From the NCBI GenBank assembly GCA_964567045.1, contig CAZMLE010000066.1, forward strand, positions 1 to 19,598: a stretch of 19,598 nt of DNA. The letters are read 5' to 3'. Of the stretch, positions 8,429 to 14,750 are shown one piece after another. The stretch's first letter is position 1. The number at the start of each line of letters is the position of its first letter. The position numbers and the translations under genes are program-made. Under the pieces are notes generated by a model, which was not told where the DNA came from, searched no databases, and saw only the letters and a list, made by a program, of their open reading frames with translations. The DNA is from JAFNGF01 sp964567045 (GTDB taxonomy: Bacteria > Planctomycetota > Phycisphaerae > Sedimentisphaerales > Anaerobacaceae).

Positions 8429-9844
8429 ATGCGAAGGTTGCTTGTTATTGTTTTGTACCTGCTGTTTGTATCCACCTGCCGGGCACGCACAATCACCGTT
8501 GATGATGACGGCCCTGCGGATTTCACGACGATTCAAGCGGCGATAGACGCAAGTGAAGAAGGTGATACTGTTTTTGTCGCTCATGGCACATACACCGAAT
8601 CGGTGAGAATGAAAGACGGTGTGAATCTCCAGGGTGCCGGCGCCGAGCACACTATTATAGACGGTCGTGAATGGACTGCTGTTGTCAGGGCGGCGAATAA
8701 CTGTCGACTCGATGGTTTTACTATAACAGGCTACGCTCACGAAGATATTGATGGTGTGTACTGCGAGGACGTGAAAAATTTCACTATCTCTAACAACATC
8801 ATCAAAAACAACACCTGGAGCGGAGTAAACGCCGTCCGCTCATCCATCATCATTTCTAATAATCTCATTCTCGACAACACGTGCACTGGCATTTTTTGCA
8901 ACTACGAATCCTCAGCAAAAACCCTGATCATCAACAACACAATCTGTGGAAACCGTAACGAAGCCGGCATCAATGTCTGGTTTGGCGCTGCGGCTCTCGT
9001 TGCCAATAATATCATCACGAGCAACACCGGCTGGGGTGGCATTTATTGTAGTGATGGCGGTGGTGTGACATTGGTCAAAAACAACGTCTGGGGCAATACT
9101 TGCTGGATGATTCCTCCTGCCGACTATGTGGGCTGTGAGCCGGGCGAAACGGATATTTCGGTCGATCCACTATTTGCCGACCCGAACAACGGCGACTATC
9201 ATCTTGAATCACAAGCAGGCAGATGGGAGCCAAAAACCCAAAGCTGGGTCAAAGATGATGTCACAAGTCCCTGTATCGACGCTGGCGATCCAAACACTCC
9301 TATTGGCTTGGAGCCATTTCCCAATGGCGGCCGAGTCAATATGGGGGCATACGGAGGCACTGTACGGGCGAGCAAATCCTACTTCGGTGGGTCTGTCTGC
9401 GAAACGATTATCGCAGGCGACATAAACGGCGATTGCAGAGTAGATTTTCGTGACTTTGCGATCATGGTGGGCAATTGGCTCAGGCAGGAATCTCCAGCTG
9501 GCAACCAGCCGCCCCATGTCAGCATCCAGCAGCCAAAAGGTGGCCAGACTATTGGAATCTACCATCAGGATGACCCTATTGAAATTATCGCAGATGCCTA
9601 CGACGTCGATGGGCGGGTAGCCAGGGTGCAATTCTATGCTGACGGGAGCCCCTCAGGTGTGGTAATTGGCAAGATCGGCCAAGACTCCGATGGCAGTGAC
9701 GGCTGGCAGATCAAATGGATCTGGTGGGGTAGCTGGGGACATTACCCAGAGGGCGATTATATCCTAACGGCGATGGCTGTTGATAACAGTGGCGCTCAGA
9801 CGCTTTCCGCGGGGGTGCTAATCCATGTGCACGGACCTAAGTGA
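8429..9844 (+). CDS. Secreted right-handed parallel beta-helix protein with single dockerin loop and Ig-like tail
   Basis: The 471-residue product starts with a signal peptide (MRRLLVIVLYLLFVSTCRA). The entry motif DFTTIQAAIDASEEGDTVFV (31-50) is that of pectin-lyase-fold/DUF1565-type helices. Rungs rich in asparagine turns (ISNNIIKNN, IINNTICGN, VKNNVWGN) continue to about residue 225. A DPLFADP motif, a conserved cassette (GDYHLESQAGRW to MGAYGG), and one dockerin loop, DINGDCRVDFRDFAIMVGNWL (331-351), follow. The last 110 residues look like a bacterial Ig-like domain (PPHVSIQQPKGG, DAYDVDGRVARVQFYADG). Such proteins bind or cleave polysaccharide or serve as surface scaffolds; no catalytic residue is recognisable. 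The gene lies 34 bases after the CotH gene on the same strand, so cotranscription is likely. Confidence 0.82.
   Translation: MRRLLVIVLYLLFVSTCRARTITVDDDGPADFTTIQAAIDASEEGDTVFVAHGTYTESVRMKDGVNLQGAGAEHTIIDGREWTAVVRAANNCRLDGFTITGYAHEDIDGVYCEDVKNFTISNNIIKNNTWSGVNAVRSSIIISNNLILDNTCTGIFCNYESSAKTLIINNTICGNRNEAGINVWFGAAALVANNIITSNTGWGGIYCSDGGGVTLVKNNVWGNTCWMIPPADYVGCEPGETDISVDPLFADPNNGDYHLESQAGRWEPKTQSWVKDDVTSPCIDAGDPNTPIGLEPFPNGGRVNMGAYGGTVRASKSYFGGSVCETIIAGDINGDCRVDFRDFAIMVGNWLRQESPAGNQPPHVSIQQPKGGQTIGIYHQDDPIEIIADAYDVDGRVARVQFYADGSPSGVVIGKIGQDSDGSDGWQIKWIWWGSWGHYPEGDYILTAMAVDNSGAQTLSAGVLIHVHGPK
9191..9481 (+). repeat. Copy 1 of the 97-residue shared C-terminal cassette
   Basis: This 291-base segment encodes the stretch from GDYHLESQAGRW through the dockerin loop ending NWL. 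It matches 14126-14416 without gaps at 79 of 97 residues. It marks a paralogous module shared by the two beta-helix proteins. Confidence 0.85.
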
Positions 9845-9941
9845 GCATGAGCTGTGATAACGAGAGAACCCAATGTATACTTGCCAGTCGGGTCGGTCGT
9901 CCGTGATAGCCTGCGGCCTTCTCGGGCCTGGAGGTCTTATC

Positions 9942-10047
9942 ATGGCGACTGAAAAAGTTGGGATATATCGTAAGTAGCATGGGCCGATTCCCACGGACAA
10001 ATCAGGTCAGCCCCTGGCCAAGAGCGAATAGCTGAAGAAACGTGCCT
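9942..10047 (+). pseudogene. N-terminal remnant of a tyrosine recombinase/integrase-type gene
   Basis: An ATG at 9942 has GGAGG (9930-9934) 7 bases upstream and reads MATEKVGIYRK, TAG (9975-9977), HGPIPTDKSGQPLAKSE, TAG (10029-10031), then LKKRALFF. This strongly resembles the start of planctomycete site-specific integrases, which as I recall them read roughly YRK-Y-HG.VP.D..G.PLPKSE-W-PRKRPF. In this alignment the two TAG codons replace a tyrosine and a tryptophan, each one base change away. Sequence after 10046 is replaced by a palindromic repeat, so the gene is truncated as well as interrupted. Its position next to the 3-prime end of a tRNA-Arg gene fits an old integration event. Homology is from memory. 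Confidence 0.5.
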
Positions 10048-10124
10048 TATTTTTCGGACAGGATTTACAGGATAAAACACGATTAAAAGGAAGTAAATCC
10101 TGTTAATCTCGTCTAAAAAATAAG
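10046..10124. repeat. Large imperfect palindrome, MITE/REP-like
   Basis: The outer arms are CTTATTTTTCGGAC and GTCTAAAAAATAAG. Inside, ACAGGATTTAC (10058-10068) is perfectly complemented by GTAAATCCTGT (10093-10103). The roughly 79-base element abuts the integrase remnant. Repeats with the words CAGGATTTACAGGAT and AATCCTGT are, to my knowledge, scattered in many environmental bacterial genomes; copy number here cannot be judged. In either strand it would fold into a long hairpin ending in a U-rich tract, so it could also act as a bidirectional terminator. Confidence 0.6.
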
Positions 10125-10223
10125 CAACCTGACTGACCCACTTTGGCCAAAATGAGGCTTTTTCAGATGGACGGGCAAAGGCTCATAGGACATAAGTGCT
10201 TTACAGTGTGAGACTTGGATAAA

Positions 10224-10297
10224 CACGCCCGGCAGGACTCGAACCTGCGACCTACGGATTAGAAATCCGTTGCTCTATCCGACTGAGCTACGGGCGC
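10224..10297 (-). tRNA. tRNA-Arg, anticodon UCU
   Basis: The minus strand folds into a full cloverleaf of 74 bases. The acceptor is GCGCCCG with CGGGCGT (a G-U first pair), and the D-arm is GCTC...GAGC. The anticodon stem is ACGGA/TCCGT around TTTCTAA, giving anticodon TCT. The T-arm is GCAGG-TTCGAGT-CCTGC. The discriminator base is G, and no CCA is encoded. The tRNA reads AGA (and AGG by wobble) arginine codons. It lies about 100 bases downstream of uvrC on the same strand, and its 3-prime end faces the integrase remnant. Confidence 0.96.
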
Positions 10298-10352
10298 AAA
10301 GCCAATAAGCTCCTGGAATATAGCAGCTTCCAACATGGTTTGTCAATTCTGT

Positions 10353-10383
10353 CTGCCCTTGCCGGATTTGAACAACAAGGCAG
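10353..10383. other. Stem-loop between uvrC and tRNA-Arg
   Basis: CTGCCCTTG (10353-10361) pairs with CAAGGCAG (10376-10383), with one bulged C and a 14-base loop. No U-tract follows on the minus strand, so termination of uvrC here is doubtful. It may be an mRNA 3-prime-end structure or a processing site ahead of the tRNA. Confidence 0.35.
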
Positions 10384-10394
10384 AGTTCATCTGG

Positions 10395-11741
10395 TCAGGA
10401 CTTTTCATTGAGCATCTTCTTGGTACGCAGGATGTGGTGGTAGTGCTGAGCAAACCGGTGGGCCTCGTCTCTTACGTATTGCAGCAGCTTCAGAACCGGC
10501 GAATGTGCCGGCAGCTTCAATGGTTTAGCATTTCCCTGCAGATAAATTTCTTCTTCTCTTTTGGCAATGGCGGCAACTTTTACGAGGCGCGCTGCCTTCA
10601 TTTCTCGCAGCGCCGCTTCGGCGGCATGTAGATGTCCCTGTCCCCCGTCGATCAAGACAAGATCGGGCCAGAGTTCTTCACCTCGTAACGCATACTTGTA
10701 TCTGCGTTTGACCACTTCAGCAATCATCGCATAGTCGTCGATGCGATGGACCGTTTTTATCTTGAAACGCCTGTAGCCGCTTTTGAACGGTCTTCCGTCA
10801 ATGAACTTGACCAGCGAGCCGACCGCTTCGGCTCCGGCAATGTTAGCGACGTCGATGCCTTCGATAATCCTTACAGGCTCCGTGCTCTGCAACAGCTCTC
10901 GCAATTCGATGAGAGCTTCGCTTGGGTCAGCGGCGAAGACCTCCGGCTGGACATCTTCTTCGGGTATGCCCCGGCGGTCCAGCCGTTCGATTAGCCGGAT
11001 GCGGTCACGAAGCATCGCAGCTTTCTCATATTGGAATGTTGCCGCTGCCTTTGTCATTTCTTTCTTTAAGTAGCGCAGGACCGTTGACCGTTTTGATCGC
11101 AGGAATTTTATAAAGTCGCTAATGCTCTTTTTGTACTCGCTTTTATCGATCTTATCCGCGCAGGGAGCGGAACATTGTTTTATGCTGTACAGGATGCAGG
11201 GGCGAAAGAATCTACGCTTTGAGTTGTTTTCTCTGATATCTAAGGCGCACGTTCGGAACTTGAATATCTTTTGCAGTTCCACCATAACCTGCCGGAGGTC
11301 TTTCGCGCCGGCGAAAGGCCCAAACAATCTGCTGCCTTTAGGGCGTGGTTTTCGGGTGATGTAGACGCCAGGAAAATCTTCGCCCATGGTAATCTCTAGA
11401 TACGGAAATGTCTTGTCATCCACAAGGTCGGTATTGTAAGGTGGGCGAATATCTTTTATCAGCCGGGCTTCCTTCAGCACGGCATCGACTTCCGTTTCGG
11501 TTTCCAGAAAGTCGACCGACTCGACTTTGCTAATCATCTCGGCGATTTTCGGCCCGCGTGCGGTAGCTATTTCGCCGCCCGGCTGGAAATAACTTGCCGC
11601 CCGCGAGCGGAGGTTTTTAGCCTTGCCGATGTAGAGGACCTTATCGCCAGAGCCTTTCATAAAATATAGCCCGGGCGCTGTCGGGAAGGTCTTTATGTTC
11701 CGGCGTATTATCTCAATTATGTTGTCGTGCACATCTGCCAT
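10395..11741 (-). CDS. uvrC: Short-form UvrC excinuclease subunit lacking the C-terminal HhH domain
   Basis: UvrC makes the two incisions in nucleotide excision repair with UvrA/UvrB. The 448 residues contain the GIY-YIG nuclease (GLY 24-26, YIG 37-39, catalytic Glu in EARLIK at 91). Four cysteines at 165, 182, 190 and 194 match the conserved Fe-S/metal-binding set of UvrC. A UVR (UvrB-binding) helix pair spans 226-256. The RNase H-like nuclease keeps Asp297 (GIDVANI), Asp365 (IDGGQGH) and His427 (RDEAHRFA). It ends at LRTKKMLNEKS, so the helix-hairpin-helix DNA-binding tail of typical roughly 600-residue UvrCs is absent. The linker between UVR and RNase H is also shortened by about 100 residues. 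The ATG at 11741 has GGAGG 10 bases upstream. No uvrA or uvrB lies nearby. Confidence 0.9.
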   Translation of the reverse strand: MADVHDNIIEIIRRNIKTFPTAPGLYFMKGSGDKVLYIGKAKNLRSRAASYFQPGGEIATARGPKIAEMISKVESVDFLETETEVDAVLKEARLIKDIRPPYNTDLVDDKTFPYLEITMGEDFPGVYITRKPRPKGSRLFGPFAGAKDLRQVMVELQKIFKFRTCALDIRENNSKRRFFRPCILYSIKQCSAPCADKIDKSEYKKSISDFIKFLRSKRSTVLRYLKKEMTKAAATFQYEKAAMLRDRIRLIERLDRRGIPEEDVQPEVFAADPSEALIELRELLQSTEPVRIIEGIDVANIAGAEAVGSLVKFIDGRPFKSGYRRFKIKTVHRIDDYAMIAEVVKRRYKYALRGEELWPDLVLIDGGQGHLHAAEAALREMKAARLVKVAAIAKREEEIYLQGNAKPLKLPAHSPVLKLLQYVRDEAHRFAQHYHHILRTKKMLNEKS

Positions 11742-11806
11742 ATCTGCACCGCCTCCATTGTAACCTCACTCAGCCGACAACTGAAGACTTTGCACGGCCC
11801 AAGTTC

Positions 11807-11835
11807 TGGACACGTAACGGCAAATATGCTACGAT
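11807..11835 (+). promoter_or_regulatory. Candidate sigma70 promoter for the 852-residue beta-helix gene
   Basis: TGGACA (11807-11812) and TACGAT (11830-11835) are separated by exactly 17 bases, about 40 bases before the start codon at 11876. The intergenic region is divergent with uvrC. Confidence 0.5.
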
Positions 11836-11875
11836 ATTCACAATAGAAATTTACCAGCTTTTCAGCAGGGCAGCG

Positions 11876-14434
11876 ATGAGGTCAAAAGAACGTCTTCTGA
11901 TGCGGATATGGGCAGCAATCGCCTTTTCCCTGGGCGCGGCCATTGTAGCGCCTGCTCGGACAATGCACGTCGACGCCAATGGCACGGGCGATTATCCCAC
12001 CATCCAGGCGGCGATTGATGATGCCAATGAGGGCGACGTTGTTGTCGTTCAGCCGGGAATATACACCGGCGAAGACAATCGCGACATTGACTTCCTGGGG
12101 AAGGCAATTACTGTTCGCAGCGTTGATCCGAACGACCCAAACATAGTGGTGGCGACCATGATCGACTGCAAGGGTAGCGAAGACAATCCACATCGCGGCT
12201 TCTATTTCCACTCCCAAGAAGACCAAAGGTCTGTCTTGGCTGGTTTGACGATCACTAATGGGTATGGGCCGTGTGAGGAGGTTGCCTACGGGCATTCTGC
12301 CGGGGGAGGTCTGTTTATTCTGAGCAATCCCACGATAGATCGGTGTGTTATTTCACACAATTACGCAAAAGCGTACGGCGGAGGAATCTACATAGGGCCC
12401 TTGAATGAGGTCGTGGTAAGCCACTGTACGATTTTAGAAAATTCGACTGACTCCTATGGAGGAGGAATCTACTGCAAGCCGGATCCCAAAGCGACAATAC
12501 TTAATTGTACCATAGCACGCAATTCGGCCGCCGCTCACGGCGGTGGAATCTGTACCGGGGCCAACGACCTTTCAAAAGCTGTGACGGTTGAGCATTGCAC
12601 TATTACGGAGAACTGGGGCAAACGGCACGGAGGCGGAATAGGAACCAGTGCGGCTGTTGTGAGGAACTGCATCATCTGGGGCAACAAGTCCGACGAAGGC
12701 ATGCCGGACATTTCTGGGCTACCAGCGGTCTCCTACAGCGATGTTAAGGCCGGTTTTCCGGGAGCGGGCAATATTAATGCGAATCCCTGTTTTGTGGATT
12801 CTGGAGCGGGTGACTATCATCTATTGGCGATGTCACCTTGCGTCAATGCAGGTGACCCACAGTATGATTTGAACAGGCGGAGAGTTGACATCGACGGGGA
12901 TAACAGGATCATTTTTGGGCGGACTGATATAGGCTCGGATGAGTTCAAGATGGAAGGATCGTACCTGTTTGTCCTGGCTTCAGATTTCTTGTTTGAGGCA
13001 GACGCAGGTGCAAGCAACCCAGAGCGGCAGATTCTTGGCATCAGGAATACTGGTAGCGGGATTCTGAGATGGACGATTACAGAGGATTGTAGTTGGTTGG
13101 ATGTTGAGGGCGGTTCCGGAGAGTCACAAGGCCAGACCGACGAGGTTCGATTGGGCGTAGATATTTTGGGTCTCGATCCAGGTCTCTATGAGTGTGAAAT
13201 CACGATATCAGACCCGGCTTCTCTAAATGGGCAAGAGGGGATCAAAATTGCTTTACACATTGAGGATGGCGATAACATTCGGCATGTGCCAACAGAATAT
13301 AATAGGATTCAGGCAGCGATTGACTGGGCACGCCAAGGAGATATCGTTCTCATTGCTGACGGGGTATATAGCGGAGAAGGTAACAGGGACATCGACTTTC
13401 TTGGCAAAGCGATCACCGTAAAGAGTAAGAATGGTGCCAGAAACTGTGTCATAGATTGCCAAGGAAACGCGTCGGAGCATCACCGGGGCTTTATCTTTCA
13501 AAATGATGAGGGGCCAGATTCAATCATCTCCGGGCTGACTATCATTAACGGATTCGCGGTATACGGCGGTGCCATCTACTGTACCGGCCATAGCAGTCCA
13601 ACGATCAGCGGTTGTGTCATCAGCGGTAATAGAGCCTACCGTGGAGGCGGCATTTGCACTGAGGAAGGGGGACTTTGTAGTCCAATGATAATAAATTGCG
13701 TCGTGGTCGACAATACCGCTATTAGGGATGAGGAGCATATCTGGCTGCCTGGTGGATATGGTGGTGGCATTTTCCTAAGTGGTGATGGTCTTGGGTGGGC
13801 ATGCGGTCCGTCGTATTGTTGTTATCCGCTTATCACGAACTGTACGATTGCGAACAACGTGGCAGAAGAAACCGGCGGCGGTATCTGGAGTATGTTTTCC
13901 TGCGACGTGGTGATAGAAAACAACATTATCTGGGGAAACATGGCCGCTAAGGACACCAAGAACAATGATATTGGCATAGGTTTAGTGTACGATGCATGTA
14001 ACCCAAAATGTAAAGTGTCGTACAGCAACGTCAAAGACGGATGGGATGGTATAAAGATATATTACTATGTCGACTGGGGGCCTGGTAATATCGATGCTGA
14101 CCCGTGCTTTGCAGACCCAGAAGCTGGCGATTACCACTTGAAATCCCAGGCTGGCAGATGGGACCCGAAGAGCCAAAGCTGGGTTAAAGATGATGTGACA
14201 AGTCCATGTATTGATGCTGGGGATCCAAATAGTCCCATCGGCCACGAGCCATTTCCCAATGGTGGGCGGATCAATATGGGGGCGTACGGCGGAACGGCTG
14301 AGGCGAGCAAGTCATACTTCGGCGAGGCAGTGTGCGAAACAATCGTGGCTGGGGATATAAACGGCGACTGTAAGGTTGATTTGGCGGACTTTACAATTAT
14401 GGCTTTTCATTGGCTGGAAGATGGGAGGCTGTAA
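11876..14434 (+). CDS. Secreted tandem beta-helix protein with BACON-like middle domain and C-terminal dockerin loop
   Basis: The 852-residue product begins with a signal peptide (MRIWAAIAFSLGAAIVAPA after a short basic start). The first beta-helix opens with YPTIQAAIDDANEGDVVVV (40-58) and continues through GGGIY/GGGIC rungs to about 300. Residues about 363-463 (LRWTITEDCSWLDVEGGSG, GLYECEITISDP) resemble a BACON-type beta-sandwich. A second helix opens with YNRIQAAIDWARQGDIVLI (475-493). Both helix entries continue into an identical DIDFLGKAITV, so the module is internally duplicated. The cassette GDYHLKSQAGRW to MGAYGG follows, then the single dockerin loop DINGDCKVDLADFTIMAFHWL (826-846). 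The start codon has only a weak AGGG, and an in-frame ATG at 11900 is an alternative. A role in polysaccharide binding or the cell surface is inferred; the enzymatic function is unknown. Confidence 0.82.
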   Translation: MRSKERLLMRIWAAIAFSLGAAIVAPARTMHVDANGTGDYPTIQAAIDDANEGDVVVVQPGIYTGEDNRDIDFLGKAITVRSVDPNDPNIVVATMIDCKGSEDNPHRGFYFHSQEDQRSVLAGLTITNGYGPCEEVAYGHSAGGGLFILSNPTIDRCVISHNYAKAYGGGIYIGPLNEVVVSHCTILENSTDSYGGGIYCKPDPKATILNCTIARNSAAAHGGGICTGANDLSKAVTVEHCTITENWGKRHGGGIGTSAAVVRNCIIWGNKSDEGMPDISGLPAVSYSDVKAGFPGAGNINANPCFVDSGAGDYHLLAMSPCVNAGDPQYDLNRRRVDIDGDNRIIFGRTDIGSDEFKMEGSYLFVLASDFLFEADAGASNPERQILGIRNTGSGILRWTITEDCSWLDVEGGSGESQGQTDEVRLGVDILGLDPGLYECEITISDPASLNGQEGIKIALHIEDGDNIRHVPTEYNRIQAAIDWARQGDIVLIADGVYSGEGNRDIDFLGKAITVKSKNGARNCVIDCQGNASEHHRGFIFQNDEGPDSIISGLTIINGFAVYGGAIYCTGHSSPTISGCVISGNRAYRGGGICTEEGGLCSPMIINCVVVDNTAIRDEEHIWLPGGYGGGIFLSGDGLGWACGPSYCCYPLITNCTIANNVAEETGGGIWSMFSCDVVIENNIIWGNMAAKDTKNNDIGIGLVYDACNPKCKVSYSNVKDGWDGIKIYYYVDWGPGNIDADPCFADPEAGDYHLKSQAGRWDPKSQSWVKDDVTSPCIDAGDPNSPIGHEPFPNGGRINMGAYGGTAEASKSYFGEAVCETIVAGDINGDCKVDLADFTIMAFHWLEDGRL
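14126..14416 (+). repeat. Copy 2 of the 97-residue shared C-terminal cassette
   Basis: This copy aligns without gaps to 9191-9481, with 18 differences over 97 residues, most of them conservative (K/E, D/E, S/T, I/V). It ends within the dockerin loop, 6 codons before the stop of the larger beta-helix protein. Confidence 0.85.
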
Positions 14435-14675
14435 GTGCTTTATTTCTAAGGCCTTAAAAAGAACTGATAGCAGCGGTCGAGAACGCCAGCAGCCGGAACG
14501 GCGCCGGCTTTATCCTGCGGCTGTATAATATCTCGCCTTGCCGGCAAAAAATTTTCACTCCATAGATTCTGTAGCTACAAGGACTAACAAAAAGGTCGGG
14601 AAGTCTGCACCAGAATTTTGAACTTTTTGCCTTTACACCAGTTGGCAAGACCAGTAAGTTGATACCCTGTCTTTT
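14435..14675. other. Intergenic region without a gene; one GC-rich hairpin
   Basis: AGCCGG (14491-14496) and CCGGCT (14504-14509) form a 6-bp stem with a 7-base loop followed by TTTAT. It may be a weak terminator for the beta-helix gene. I see no ORF with a ribosome binding site here. Confidence 0.4.
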
Positions 14676-14721
14676 CGACTATATGTTGTCATAATTTGGG
14701 CCTTTATCCTATATATTGTGG
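14676..14721 (+). promoter_or_regulatory. Tandem NrdR-like boxes overlapping the nrdJ promoter
   Basis: CGACTATATGTTGTCA (14676-14691) and ATCCTATATATTGTGG (14706-14721) share CTATAT-R-TTGT and start exactly 30 bases apart, close to three helical turns. Compared with the published NrdR consensus acaCwAtATaTwGtgt, box 2 matches 13 of 16 positions and box 1 matches 11 of 16. Tandem boxes ahead of ribonucleotide reductase genes are the usual NrdR arrangement. They overlap a promoter-like pair, TTGTCA (14686-14691) and TATATA (14710-14715), so repression by occlusion is plausible. Confidence 0.6.
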
Positions 14722-14738
14722 TTGTAGTCTTGCCGCAT

Positions 14739-14743
14739 GGAGG
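14739..14743 (+). promoter_or_regulatory. Ribosome binding site deciding the nrdJ start
   Basis: GGAGG lies 7 bases before the ATG at 14751. A GTG at 14718 would extend the frame by 11 residues, but it falls inside the second NrdR-like box and has no Shine-Dalgarno sequence. Confidence 0.75.
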
Positions 14744-14750
14744 CGTGCAA

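Noticed and set aside
14718..14750. GTG start for nrdJ giving 11 more residues
   Set aside because: The GTG lies inside the second NrdR-like box and lacks a ribosome binding site, while the ATG at 14751 has GGAGG at 7 bases.
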